Source: Paenibacillus sp. Soil787 (GTDB taxonomy: Bacteria > Bacillota > Bacilli > Paenibacillales > NBRC-103111). Taken from it: a stretch of DNA of 64,000 bases. Under the pieces are notes generated by a model, which was not told where the DNA came from, did no database searches, and saw only the letters and a program-made list of their open reading frames with translations. Positions 43,790 to 53,065 of this stretch are shown piece by piece. The stretch covers positions 1 to 64,000 of the forward strand of contig NZ_LMSP01000015.1 of assembly GCF_001429545.1 (NCBI RefSeq), in the 5' to 3' direction. Position 1 is the stretch's first letter. Every line of letters begins with the position of its first letter. The translations under genes were made by a program, and so were the position numbers.

Positions 43790-44560
43790 TCATTCGAATG
43801 AAGCACGAAGGTCGCTATTTTTCCGTTGAACAGACTTCATTAAATCGGCATTAACTTCTTTCTCGTCCGCCATGCTAATCAGCGCATGAACATCCTTCGG
43901 CAAGCATTTCCCGCCGTACCCGCGACTATCTTCATACACGAAGGTATGGCTGCGGCCGATTCTCGGGTCCTCGAGCCAAACTTCCCGCAGCTCGTTGTAA
44001 TCAATCCCATGGGCTCCGGCAATATCATAAAACTCATTGCAAAACGACACTTTAAGCGCAAGGAAGCAATTCTCCATATACTTCGCCATTTCGGCAGTGC
44101 GGGCATCCGTCCGCCGGATTCTCACTTCTGCGTTGTACACCTGCTGATAGACACGGATCGCAAAGCTAGCATCCTCAGCTTCGCCTCCAAATGTAAGCCA
44201 CGTCCGATGACGTAAATCCGAAAAGGGGTGATCCACGGTTTCTCCATAGTATTCCGGCTGGAACACGATTCTTTTCCCCGTTCGTTCCTTCATAGCGTCA
44301 GTGAACCCTACGGGAACTGTCGAGCGAATCACAATGACTTTGGCTGTCAGCCACAAGATCACTTCTTCCACGATGGATGTATCACATTTGCCGCTCGGGA
44401 GGGAGGGAGTCGGAACACAGACGAAGACGATATCACTTTCGTTTACCTCCGCTTGGCTGCCCACCTGCATAGGTGCATCATAAACCGCAGCGTTTGGAAA
44501 CAAAGCATGTATCGCCTTCCCAACATGACCGTATCCAACAATTCCTATGTTCATCGTCAT
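43790..44560 (-). CDS. Short UDP-glucose/GDP-mannose dehydrogenase-like protein
   Basis: A 256-residue protein with the NAD motif GIVGYGHVGKA, VPTPSLPSG, RSTVPVGFT, and the catalytic Cys in GYGGKCLPKD. The usual enzymes have about 430 residues with a third domain that binds the UDP-sugar; this one ends soon after the catalytic Cys loop, so the substrate-binding domain is absent rather than frameshifted (no remnant follows). It may oxidise a different sugar or act as a partial enzyme. It starts 48 bp after the FTR1 gene and could be its operon's last gene. Confidence 0.82.
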   Translation of the reverse strand: MTMNIGIVGYGHVGKAIHALFPNAAVYDAPMQVGSQAEVNESDIVFVCVPTPSLPSGKCDTSIVEEVILWLTAKVIVIRSTVPVGFTDAMKERTGKRIVFQPEYYGETVDHPFSDLRHRTWLTFGGEAEDASFAIRVYQQVYNAEVRIRRTDARTAEMAKYMENCFLALKVSFCNEFYDIAGAHGIDYNELREVWLEDPRIGRSHTFVYEDSRGYGGKCLPKDVHALISMADEKEVNADLMKSVQRKNSDLRASFE

Positions 44561-44608
44561 TCAGTCCTCGCTCCTTATGCTATCCATACGAAATTCCAAT
44601 TGCAGCTG

Positions 44609-45532
44609 TTACGCAGCCACTTTCTCTTCTTCAACCTGCTCATTTTCATGACGCTTCTTCTGAACAGCTAGCAAGATGAATACCAAGAAGTAGTATCCCC
44701 AGTAACCAACGAATTCTTCCAGTGAAGGGTTCTGTGTATAACCTAGGAAAGCTTTGAAGAAAATGCCGACTTGACCGTTAATAAGCGGCTCTTTCCCAAA
44801 ATCACGGAGATACTGCACACCATCAATTGGATGCTCCGGCATAATGCCCGTTATATTATATATTTCACCGATTTGGTGTCCCGCTGTCCGATATAAACTT
44901 CCAATAATACCCAAATCCTGCATAATTCCGATGGCTTGCACGAACAAACCCGCAGAAATCATCATCAGAAATACACTCGTGATGCGAAAGAACGTGCCAA
45001 GCCGAATTTTCTTCGTCCCTTTGAAAAAAAGCAGGCCAATGACGACAGCCAGAATGAGTCCGCCCAGTGCTCCCCAGCTTTCGAGTGCTTTCTGTATGTT
45101 TCCTCCTGTAATTGCCGCAAAGAAGAAAACCGTCTCCACGCCTTCGCGCACAACGACTAAGAACGAGTGGACGACCATATTAATGGCGCCGCCAATGGTC
45201 AAAATATGAGCAACCTTACTCTGAACCTTCCCTTGCAGCTCACTATTTTGTTTGCCCATAAACATGATCATATGTGTCAGCAGGCCGGAAGAGACGAGCA
45301 TGATGCTGATTTTCAAGTAATTTTGACTGCCCATACTAGCAAATCCGGTCAATAAAACTTGGAAAGCCAGGGCCAATCCGTAACTCGCGATCAAAGCCAA
45401 AAACACACCAACCCACACCCATTTATGCCAGTGCACAGCATCAATACGGGTTAAATACGTTACGATAACACCAACAATGAGAATAGCCTCGAGCGCTTCA
45501 CGAAACGTAATGAGAAATGCCTGTAAATCCAT
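44609..45532 (-). CDS. FTR1-family iron permease
   Basis: A 307-residue membrane protein with about seven helices and the two iron-channel motifs: REALEAILIV (REGLE type, residue 11) and REGVETVFFF. It is the EfeU/Ftr1 channel that moves iron after oxidation. It lies downstream of two secreted proteins (45622, 47148) behind a near-perfect Fur box, so expression should rise in iron starvation. No EfeB-type peroxidase is encoded; the ferroxidase partner is unknown. Confidence 0.93.
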   Translation of the reverse strand: MDLQAFLITFREALEAILIVGVIVTYLTRIDAVHWHKWVWVGVFLALIASYGLALAFQVLLTGFASMGSQNYLKISIMLVSSGLLTHMIMFMGKQNSELQGKVQSKVAHILTIGGAINMVVHSFLVVVREGVETVFFFAAITGGNIQKALESWGALGGLILAVVIGLLFFKGTKKIRLGTFFRITSVFLMMISAGLFVQAIGIMQDLGIIGSLYRTAGHQIGEIYNITGIMPEHPIDGVQYLRDFGKEPLINGQVGIFFKAFLGYTQNPSLEEFVGYWGYYFLVFILLAVQKKRHENEQVEEEKVAA

Positions 45533-45571
45533 TATCTGCCCCCTGTTCTCTTCCTTGTTTCAGCATGCTGA

Positions 45572-45604
45572 AAGACACTTGCGCCTACTAGGCACAAGTG
45601 TCTT
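45572..45604 (-). terminator. Hairpin between the iron-operon lipid-facing protein and FTR1 genes
   Basis: The stem AGACACTTGTGCC/GGCGCAAGTGTCT is followed on the minus strand by TTTCAG only, so termination is likely partial and acts as an attenuator before the FTR1 gene. Confidence 0.6.
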
Positions 45605-45621
45605 CGCTATGAACGAAATGA

Positions 45622-47103
45622 TTAACGAAGAATGATAATTTCACCATTTTGGTAGAATACGCGTTTGCCGAACAACTCAGCTACTGCACGCAATGGAATG
45701 AAGGAGCTGCCATTTTCAATGACAACCGGTTGATCAAGTTTGACTTTCTCATTCACTTTACCATTCTCTACGACTTGATCGGATCCTAATGTAATTTCTG
45801 TTTTCTTGCCATCTTTTGTGATGACAACTGTTTTTGTTGCGTCTTCCCATTCAACCCCAGCTTGAATCGCTTGTGCAATAACACGAACCGGCACCAATGT
45901 GCGACTGCTTTCCGCGTTGATGAAAGGAGCATTCTCAGCTGTGAACGCAGCTCCATTTACTTGATACGCTTTGTCGCCAATTTTCAAACTGGAACCATCT
46001 TTGTCAACGAGGAACTTAAGAATTTGGAAACCGTACTCTTTGGTAGCAGCAAGATCGGATTTATTAACGGCTTCTGTGAATTTCGTTGCCGCTACACTTG
46101 CAGCCGCATATTTCTCTTTACCCAAGAAAACTTCTTGGCTAGCAAGGAACATCGTACCTTCAGCTACATAACCGCGAGCCGCTTGCAGGTCTCCAGCTTC
46201 AAGCTTGATAAAAGCTTGGTTAATATATTCGGATACTTTACCGATCATCGTGCGTTGTAAGGCCTCACCAATTTCGTCTTTTTTAATTTTGCTTGCATCG
46301 CCTGATGCGAATGCATCTTTCACGAAATTACCGTCAGCGACACTTCCACCTCTAAGGTATGTGTATACAGGCATATACAGGAAATAACCTTCTGTAATAG
46401 CTTTCGGTTGATCAGCTGGTGCTGCCAATCCAACGTTTTCAGCATATGTATAAGCCGCAAGCGCGTAATTTTTGATTAACGTTTTGTCAAGAATTTGACG
46501 GTGGAAGTTAAAGTCATTTAGGTTATTTTCGTTGATATCTTTTTGGATAAGTTCAATCGTTGTTTTTAAAAGTGGAACCATGTTCAAGCTAAATTTAGCA
46601 TCGCGTTTTACAACGTTAGGTTGCAGCGTACCTTCATAAATTTGAACAACTTTATCGAAAGCAGCTTTCGCTCCGGCAACATCACCTTTGGTCATAGCAG
46701 GACGTACTTGGTTGCTCATCAGATCGCGAAGTGCGAAGAAGAAATACCATTGTAAGCCTTTGTCAATCGCTTCATCCGCTTGGCCGACATTCAAATCACC
46801 TTTAATAGCGCCGTCCAACACAAACATGATGTTCGTATCGATCTTAGGATCGTCTGCTTTGATGTTCACATCAAGACGTTTCACATCGGTTTGGAATTTA
46901 TCTACATATAATTTCTTTACATCAGCAAGTACCGTTTTGTCTGTAAAAAGTGCTTTAATGTCTGTGAAAGATTGAATTTTGGCAGCTATCGTTTGATCCT
47001 CTGTGATTTGAAATTTACTTTCTGCAAAAGCCACGGAGCTAACAGTAACAACGCTAGATAAGGCCAATGAAACACTTAAAGCAACAGCTAAAAATTTACG
47101 CAT
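45622..47103 (-). CDS. Secreted iron-operon protein with C-terminal copper-amine-oxidase-like domain
   Basis: A 493-residue protein with a signal peptide (cleavage near VAFAES), a long helical region (about residues 30-370) containing two charged segments rich in Asp and Lys (KRLDVNIKADDPKIDTNIM), and a C-terminal CuAO-N-like domain (AQAIQAGVEWEDATKTVVIT, SSFIPLRAVAELFG) that usually attaches proteins to the wall or binds ligands. The helical part is similar in layout to the protein encoded upstream at 47148 and could replace the EfeO role of delivering iron to FTR1. No known family is assigned to it. Confidence 0.8.
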   Translation of the reverse strand: MRKFLAVALSVSLALSSVVTVSSVAFAESKFQITEDQTIAAKIQSFTDIKALFTDKTVLADVKKLYVDKFQTDVKRLDVNIKADDPKIDTNIMFVLDGAIKGDLNVGQADEAIDKGLQWYFFFALRDLMSNQVRPAMTKGDVAGAKAAFDKVVQIYEGTLQPNVVKRDAKFSLNMVPLLKTTIELIQKDINENNLNDFNFHRQILDKTLIKNYALAAYTYAENVGLAAPADQPKAITEGYFLYMPVYTYLRGGSVADGNFVKDAFASGDASKIKKDEIGEALQRTMIGKVSEYINQAFIKLEAGDLQAARGYVAEGTMFLASQEVFLGKEKYAAASVAATKFTEAVNKSDLAATKEYGFQILKFLVDKDGSSLKIGDKAYQVNGAAFTAENAPFINAESSRTLVPVRVIAQAIQAGVEWEDATKTVVITKDGKKTEITLGSDQVVENGKVNEKVKLDQPVVIENGSSFIPLRAVAELFGKRVFYQNGEIIILR

Positions 47104-47147
47104 AATAAGTTTCTCCTCTGTTCATCTCATAATTGTTTAACAAACGC

Positions 47148-48176
47148 TCAAATCCACTTTTTCTTGCGGGCGAACCATACGCCTCCGCCAAGTAATACAA
47201 TGACTCCTCCGATAACGGCTACGCTGACGAGAGGATTCGTTTTGTCTGTACGCTGCATAGGTGCATGTGCTGAAGCTACTTTCGTGGAATCAGCTTGTTT
47301 AGCATCTGAGGCAGCTGCTTCTGATGCTTTAGCTGGCGCTTCTACAGCTGCTGAAGGCTCAGCGGCTTCAGCCGTTGGTGTTGGACTAGCGCTTGCCGTC
47401 GCAGAAGGCTCAGGCGACTTCGTCTCAACGGCTGCAGCTGCATCGGGTGCCTTCGTTTCGGCCGGTTTGGCGTCTTTCCCTGCAGCAGGTTGTTCCGGCT
47501 TAGCGGCAGGCTCACTTTTGGGAGCTTCCACTTTAGGCGTTTCCTGCGGTTTAGCTACAGGAGCAGTCTCACTTGGAGCAGTTGGCTTGACGTAAGCCGT
47601 ATAAGGGAACAACGGTTTCACTTTACCATAGATGAAATTGACCTTTTCCTTGAAGACATCGGGCTGTACATCCTTCTTCCCTACACCGAACAATCCAGGA
47701 TTCCCTAGCGCTTCAAGTGCGGCTTCGAAAGCTTTATTAATGTCACTCGAACCCGCCCCCACATAAGGCTCCAGTGTGTCAAAGGTTGCCTTAGCTTTGG
47801 CCAGCAAGAGTTTAGACTCTGCATAATCATCAATGCCTTTAGTAGCATAGGTAAACCGTCGATCCAAGTTCATCACAAGGACAGCTTTGAAATTAGCAAT
47901 GACTGCTTTACTATCTTTGGCCTGGAAATTAGCATCCAGTGTGACAGCTATTCCTTCGCCGAAGTGCGATACGAGTTCTGCTCTTATCTCCTTGTAAGCA
48001 CCTTCCGCAGCACCCCAATTGTCCGCTCCGTCGCCTACACTGGCTTGAACCAGCTTAAAGGTTTCAGCGACTGCTTCTGTATTGGCGTCACCATACGAAT
48101 AGGCCAACGCGGAGGTCGGCAAGATGATCAATGCCGCTAGAACAAAAGTCAAACCGGCTAGTAGCCATCGTTTCAT
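47148..48176 (-). CDS. Surface protein of the iron operon with C-terminal membrane anchor
   Basis: About 342 residues: signal peptide (ends near ALAYS), an alpha-helical domain with the segment FQAKDSKAVIANFKAVLVMN, a 110-residue Ala/Pro/Glu/Lys-rich linker, and a C-terminal transmembrane helix followed by ARKKKWI. It should be held at the outer membrane face with its domain reaching through the wall. It is the first gene after the Fur box, so iron-regulated. The domain resembles the helical region of the protein encoded at 45622. A binding role for iron is inferred; no characterised homologue is recognised. The ATG at 48176 follows AGGGGTG. Confidence 0.78.
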   Translation of the reverse strand: MKRWLLAGLTFVLAALIILPTSALAYSYGDANTEAVAETFKLVQASVGDGADNWGAAEGAYKEIRAELVSHFGEGIAVTLDANFQAKDSKAVIANFKAVLVMNLDRRFTYATKGIDDYAESKLLLAKAKATFDTLEPYVGAGSSDINKAFEAALEALGNPGLFGVGKKDVQPDVFKEKVNFIYGKVKPLFPYTAYVKPTAPSETAPVAKPQETPKVEAPKSEPAAKPEQPAAGKDAKPAETKAPDAAAAVETKSPEPSATASASPTPTAEAAEPSAAVEAPAKASEAAASDAKQADSTKVASAHAPMQRTDKTNPLVSVAVIGGVIVLLGGGVWFARKKKWI

Positions 48177-48218
48177 GTCTTCACCCCTGATATGTATGTT
48201 TGGAATCTCGCTGCCAGT

Positions 48219-48253
48219 GATAATCATTTTCATTGATAATGATAATCATTATG
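48219..48253. promoter_or_regulatory. Fur box upstream of the iron uptake operon
   Basis: GATAATGATAATCATTATG (48235-48253) matches 18 of 19 bases of the classical Fur consensus, and a second overlapping GATAATCATTTTCATT run lies at 48219-48234. The pair is 43-77 bp before the ATG at 48176 and should repress the operon when iron is plentiful. Confidence 0.9.
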
Positions 48254-48303
48254 CATTTATGTGTCAACCATTATTTTACTCTACTAAAAAGAAAAACCCA
48301 GAC

Positions 48304-49830
48304 TTAACGCACCCACTCATATAAAATGACGTGAGCATAAGCCGGATCAAAAAGCGCATCTGACTTAAACTCAGCAAGCTGCTTAACATGCTCCTTCACC
48401 GATTTACCTTGCTGCACAAAGCCTTGAACGACATGATCAGTGAGAAGCACTCGCCGCTCGGGACTCGCCCCAGCCAACGCTTGAAAATAACCGTACGTAT
48501 AGATGCGCTGATGATCATAGTCGGCCTGCAAGTATTGCAGGACTCTTGTTTCTTCCCATGTAAACAGCAGAAGAGGACCTTGCAGACGGCTTACATAGTC
48601 ATGAAGCTGATAAACCGCCGGCTCTTCCACGGCCTGCCGTTTCTGAAGCTGAGCCCCATATACGACTTGAATGGATATAAGGCTAATGAGGAGAGCGTAC
48701 AGGATCGTTGGTGCTTTTCTCAATAGACGCATCCCCTGCGTGGATGTCCTTAATCCCTCTGCTGTCCGAATGATAAAAGCAAACATAAGAAGCAATATCG
48801 GAGCAACGACCGGAACGATATGGCGCGGTTTCTCAATATTTTGACCCAAAAGAGCCCATAGGGTGTACAAAACGGCGCAGCCAACGAGCCAGAACATATA
48901 TCGTCGATTCTCATTACCTTGCACACTAGGAGGGACCAATCTCCGACCGATAAACGCTGCTGCGACAACAATGACCAACCATAAGCCAATGAGAAGGGAT
49001 CCGCCTAGCAGAGCTGATCCCAGTAAATTGTGTCCAATAAGTTGGTAGATTCGTTCTCCAATCGGCATCGGGGTAGAGATGACACCGCCGCCCCATTCGG
49101 AGAAGTGTCCTTCAACGAAAGCCAAAGAGAGCTTCCAGAAACCAGCGAGGGTTCCTTCGGAAAGCACCAAACCAGCTACCCAAAGCAGCTGGAATAGCAG
49201 TGCCGCCAAGGCCGAGCACCCTAGTCTCAACCATCTCCGCCAACCGCTCGCACCGGACTGCCAAATTCCGTACCAGAGCGGCACTAGCGTTAGACCGTAT
49301 GGAAAGAAGGATAGCCGTGTACCCATAAGGAAACCGAACATCAGCAGCGCCAGGCCATGACGAAGCATGGAACCCGGACGATCCATCGCAAAGCGGATAC
49401 TCCAAAGAAACCACCACAATAAGGCCATACCTGCACATTCCGACATGGGACGTGAGGACATGAGCCAAATGTAGGGGCTGCTTAATACGAGCGCAGGCAG
49501 TAAAAGACTCTTCATGCCGCTGCCCGTCAGACGGTTTGCCAGTAAAAACATCGGGAGCGCGGAGCTTAGGGCTGCTAAGCTATTGAAGACAGATAAAGCT
49601 TTAACAGGATTATTCATCCACTGGTTAATAAACCAACCGCCTAGAATAAAATACGGATAACCCGGAAAATGAGGCTGCATGGCGAGTAGATCGTACCGAT
49701 GCAGAGCCAACGTGAAATCGACCTCGTCCCATGTTCGCGCAAAGGGGCTAGCGTAGACAATACTCAGGCACGTCACTCCAGCAATAACCGCAACTGCGAA
49801 AAGCGCCAACCATACTGTGTTGCGTCTCAT
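48304..49830 (-). CDS. GT-C type membrane glycosyltransferase
   Basis: A 508-residue membrane protein with about ten or more helices. The early outward loop has RTWDEVDFTLALHRYD, the acidic motif position expected in GT-C enzymes (PMT/ArnT type) that transfer sugars from polyprenyl phosphate. It overlaps by 4 bp the DPM-like GT2 gene, which would make such a donor. The acceptor is unknown. It is the last gene of a four-gene operon. Confidence 0.82.
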   Translation of the reverse strand: MRRNTVWLALFAVAVIAGVTCLSIVYASPFARTWDEVDFTLALHRYDLLAMQPHFPGYPYFILGGWFINQWMNNPVKALSVFNSLAALSSALPMFLLANRLTGSGMKSLLLPALVLSSPYIWLMSSRPMSECAGMALLWWFLWSIRFAMDRPGSMLRHGLALLMFGFLMGTRLSFFPYGLTLVPLWYGIWQSGASGWRRWLRLGCSALAALLFQLLWVAGLVLSEGTLAGFWKLSLAFVEGHFSEWGGGVISTPMPIGERIYQLIGHNLLGSALLGGSLLIGLWLVIVVAAAFIGRRLVPPSVQGNENRRYMFWLVGCAVLYTLWALLGQNIEKPRHIVPVVAPILLLMFAFIIRTAEGLRTSTQGMRLLRKAPTILYALLISLISIQVVYGAQLQKRQAVEEPAVYQLHDYVSRLQGPLLLFTWEETRVLQYLQADYDHQRIYTYGYFQALAGASPERRVLLTDHVVQGFVQQGKSVKEHVKQLAEFKSDALFDPAYAHVILYEWVR

Positions 49831-50573
49831 ACGCCCGCATCATCTCGATTCGTCTGTGGATTCACATTGCGTTTGGAAACAGGGCGTCTCATTTCTTTAT
49901 AGATCGCCGGAAGTACGGAGGTCACATACTGTCTGAATTTGATGAAGGATTGCCCTTTCGTACGAACTTGATAGGAGATCGGAATCTCCTCCAAGCGATA
50001 TCCTTGTCGAACCAGGTTCAACGTGAGCACCTGGGCATAGTTATAATCATGAACAATGACGGCATTCTCCATGGCATCGCGAGAAAATCCGCGCATCCCG
50101 GATTGGCCGTCATAAATCCATCTGCGCAGCAGAATCGCCTGCAGCAGCGTGAACGTATAGTTGCCTAAACGGCGATGCAGCTTCATGCCTTGGATCTGAC
50201 CTTTGAAGCGTGAGCCGAAGGTGTAGTCCGCGCGCCCGGCGATGATGGGCGCAAGGACATCGGGAATTTGCTCCGGCGGATACTCATTATCCGCATCAAT
50301 CATGATGCCGATGTCTGCGCTAAGCAGGCAGCTTTGCTTCAGCCCTTCACGAACGGCTGCGCCGAGCCCTTTATTGTGCGGGAACGATACGATGTGGTCG
50401 GCTCCCGCTGCCTTGCTGGCGGCGACCGTGCGGTCCTTGGACCCGTCGTCGATCACCAGCACTTCCACCTCATAATGAGGGTGGAAAGCTCTCGGTACGC
50501 GGGCAATAACCCCGCTAATATTCTCTTCTTCGTTATGCGCAGGCATGAAAACGATAATTTTCTTCTTAGTCAT
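49827..50573 (-). CDS. Family 2 glycosyltransferase, polyprenyl-phosphate sugar synthase type
   Basis: A 248-residue enzyme without transmembrane helices. Motifs: VFMPAHNEEENISGVI, VIDDGSKDRT and MIDADNEYPPEQIP (the metal DxD), with GSRFKG and YDGQSGMRGFSR as in DPM synthases. It should load a sugar from a nucleotide donor onto polyprenyl phosphate at the inner membrane face. It overlaps the neighbouring genes by 4 and 8 bp, so the three proteins are made together. Confidence 0.9.
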   Translation of the reverse strand: MTKKKIIVFMPAHNEEENISGVIARVPRAFHPHYEVEVLVIDDGSKDRTVAASKAAGADHIVSFPHNKGLGAAVREGLKQSCLLSADIGIMIDADNEYPPEQIPDVLAPIIAGRADYTFGSRFKGQIQGMKLHRRLGNYTFTLLQAILLRRWIYDGQSGMRGFSRDAMENAVIVHDYNYAQVLTLNLVRQGYRLEEIPISYQVRTKGQSFIKFRQYVTSVLPAIYKEMRRPVSKRNVNPQTNRDDAGV

Positions 50574-52026
50574 GTTGCTTGATTGCCTCCGTTAGGACTG
50601 GTCCGCGACTATGGCTAGGGAATGGCGCTCCCAACAGGTAGGCCAAAGTTGGAGCCATCGATACGAGGGAATGCTTTTCGTCAATGCGATGGCCGGCCTC
50701 AATGGCCCTGCCATGCAGGAAGAAAGGAACATAACGCTCACCCTCATCCAAATGGCCATGTCCGCCGATACCATCAGCCTGTCCGTGATCGGCACAAATG
50801 ATGAGTGTCGTATTCTCCATCATGCCGCGCTCTTCAAGCCAACCGACGAATTCTTCAATTAATTTATCGGCTTCTGCGATTTTTTGCGTGTAATCGTCAT
50901 ATAAAACGCCTCGGCTGTGACCCGTTTGGTCAACACCAATCAATTGGGCAACGAGTAAATCCGGATTTTGTTCCGCCATAATCTTCTTCGCCCGTTCGAT
51001 AATATTACGATCTGCGACATCGTTGTGCATCACAGCGGTCACACTCTCAACATCGTCCCCCATGGAGTCGATTAAGTGCGCTATGCCGAGCAGACGTCCT
51101 TTTTTGCCAACTTTACGCAGCGAATCAAAAATACTTTCAACCCGAATCCCCAGTCTCCAAACCATATTGGAGCGAATACCGTGCTCGCGCGGGTAAGTAC
51201 CTGTGAACATCGAAGAGAAACATACCACGGTACGCGCAGGATACACGGTTTCCATTTGGGCATACTCCGTACCTTCCGCTCTCAGTTTCTTCATAAATTT
51301 CGCGTCGGCTTCTTCAAAGCGCTCTTTGCGCATCCCGTCCACGACAATCACAATGACCTTCTTGTTCAGTGCTTGTCCACCCGCTTGTACATCGCTTGAA
51401 TCGCGTGTGTATGTAGGGATTTCGGCTGGTTTCCAGTCAAACAAATAACGGTGGAGAATGAAGCTGTATATCAGCAAGCCGCCTGCAAATAGAAGCCCCG
51501 TACCCACATCAGAGGAAACACCTGCCTCAAATTGACGGTAATAATGATTCCATACGAAAAGCAGCAGCAAAAACTTTGGCATCTGCTCCTGCGCATTGCC
51601 GCTCGTCGAATCGCTATTCTTCAGCACGAGTTTCCAGAACCGCGTGAAATTCCACCAAGTCGTGCCAATTCGCAGATGATAGTAAAAAGTGCCCCAGAAG
51701 TACACTGTAAAGAAGTAGAATAACCCAAGCGCCAGCAAATACAGCGAGAAATCAGACCGCTCCCATATCAACAGCGCAGCAATTAACGGCATCCATAAAT
51801 AATTTCGCAAAAAAAGCGGAAAATCAAAGCAATAATACAGCACAAAAAGAGGGAGGGTCACCAGCAGCCCCAAACCAGCGGCACTCCAAAAGCTAGGATC
51901 AGACCAAACGCCGATATGATAGAGCAGAAAAACGCCCACAACGAAAATCGGGGTAAACGGTTTTCCTTCATTTAACAAATTCCAGCAGCGAGCTGCGACT
52001 ATTTCAAACGATGAAGCTTTTTTCAT
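50566..52026 (-). CDS. Membrane phosphodiesterase/alkaline-phosphatase-fold protein
   Basis: About 486 residues. Several N-terminal helices (about residues 20-190) lead to a type I phosphodiesterase/nucleotide pyrophosphatase domain: VIVVDGMRKERFEEAD, the candidate nucleophile Thr in YPARTVVCFSS, REHGIRSN and metal ligands in ADHGQADGIGGHGH. Relatives cleave phosphodiesters or move phosphoethanolamine-like groups. The ATG at 52026 follows GGAAGG. It sits one base after the flippase-like gene and overlaps the GT2 gene by 8 bp. A role in modifying the operon's lipid-linked product is inferred. Confidence 0.85.
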   Translation of the reverse strand: MKKASSFEIVAARCWNLLNEGKPFTPIFVVGVFLLYHIGVWSDPSFWSAAGLGLLVTLPLFVLYYCFDFPLFLRNYLWMPLIAALLIWERSDFSLYLLALGLFYFFTVYFWGTFYYHLRIGTTWWNFTRFWKLVLKNSDSTSGNAQEQMPKFLLLLFVWNHYYRQFEAGVSSDVGTGLLFAGGLLIYSFILHRYLFDWKPAEIPTYTRDSSDVQAGGQALNKKVIVIVVDGMRKERFEEADAKFMKKLRAEGTEYAQMETVYPARTVVCFSSMFTGTYPREHGIRSNMVWRLGIRVESIFDSLRKVGKKGRLLGIAHLIDSMGDDVESVTAVMHNDVADRNIIERAKKIMAEQNPDLLVAQLIGVDQTGHSRGVLYDDYTQKIAEADKLIEEFVGWLEERGMMENTTLIICADHGQADGIGGHGHLDEGERYVPFFLHGRAIEAGHRIDEKHSLVSMAPTLAYLLGAPFPSHSRGPVLTEAIKQHD

Positions 52027-52027
52027 A

Positions 52028-52996
52028 TTAATCATCCTTCCATGCGTTGCCATTCAATAATGGTTTTTTGTGACTCGTAAGCCGTCCAATCCAGGTTTTC
52101 ATCTCGCGCCAATGTAAAGGCATTCGCACAAGTGAATACGCCCCTAACGTATAAGCAAATACAAACTTAAATGTATGCGACACAAGCGCCGCTCTATAAG
52201 CATCCTTCGCATCCACACCCAGCAAGACAAGGGACCCGATCATTGTACTCTCATAAGTACCTATCCCGCCTGGGGTTATATGAAAAATTTGTCCGGCAAT
52301 CGTCATACTATTCGCCCAAACGAGCGAGATTGTCCCAAGCTGCAAGCCGATCATGCGAGCAACAGCAAAGATAATACCAGCTTCCAGCATCCAACTTATC
52401 GCAATAATGCCTATAATGACGAGCCCTTTGCCAGACAGCATTTTAAGATGAAAATAAGCCGAATGCTTGGCTATGAACGGAATTTGGCGAATCACAGGCA
52501 GGTAATGCGCTGTTGCGAGAATCACGGTTCCCCCAGCCAACACCGTCACCCAGATCCAAGAAGAGGGAAGACCTAACCGAATGATACCGATTCCCCCAAT
52601 GCCGGCAAGCACGAGCATATCAAGCAATCGCATAACCGCAACGGAATGGAATGCTTCCTCCCACGATTTCCCGCCATGCTTCATATATAAGCCAGCACGA
52701 ACACCATCTCCCGCTTTCACCGGAAGTACATGATTCACGAGCAAGCTATAGCTAATGGCATGAAAATAAATGCTGAACCGAACCTCAGATCCTGTATACA
52801 TTCGCCAAGCCGCGGCCTTTAGAAGGAAAGAGACCAGATATACGATGAACATGAAGACCAACCACTCAGGTTGATGGCAAAGAAGCTCTACATCGCGAAG
52901 CCATTCCTTCGAATCGAACCATTGCCATGTCAAAACAATAGAACAAACGATCAAAAGAATCGCCATGAAACGAATAATTTGTTTCTTTGTTGGCAT
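52028..52996 (-). CDS. Flippase-like membrane protein (LPG_synthase_TM family)
   Basis: A 322-residue membrane protein with about eight helices of the YbhN/AglD/MprF-N-terminal type: RMYTGSEVRFSIYFHAISYS, LLVNHVLPVKAGDGVRAG, and PGGIGTYEST are characteristic. Members are thought to flip lipids or lipid-linked sugars. It is first in a tightly packed four-gene operon with a DPM-like GT2 and a GT-C enzyme, which fits movement of polyprenyl-phosphate sugar across the membrane. A Fur-like site lies 51 bp upstream. Confidence 0.88.
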   Translation of the reverse strand: MPTKKQIIRFMAILLIVCSIVLTWQWFDSKEWLRDVELLCHQPEWLVFMFIVYLVSFLLKAAAWRMYTGSEVRFSIYFHAISYSLLVNHVLPVKAGDGVRAGLYMKHGGKSWEEAFHSVAVMRLLDMLVLAGIGGIGIIRLGLPSSWIWVTVLAGGTVILATAHYLPVIRQIPFIAKHSAYFHLKMLSGKGLVIIGIIAISWMLEAGIIFAVARMIGLQLGTISLVWANSMTIAGQIFHITPGGIGTYESTMIGSLVLLGVDAKDAYRAALVSHTFKFVFAYTLGAYSLVRMPLHWREMKTWIGRLTSHKKPLLNGNAWKDD

Positions 52997-53046
52997 ATTT
53001 GTTGTGACCTTCTTTTAGTTAAGGGTACCTCAAACTAGTTGTATGT

Positions 53047-53065
53047 GAGAATGAGAATCATGGTC
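53047..53065. promoter_or_regulatory. Fur-box-like site before the flippase operon
   Basis: GAGAATGAGAATCATGGTC matches 15 of 19 bases of the Fur consensus, 51 bp before the first gene. It is weaker than the site at 48235, so its function is uncertain. Confidence 0.5.
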
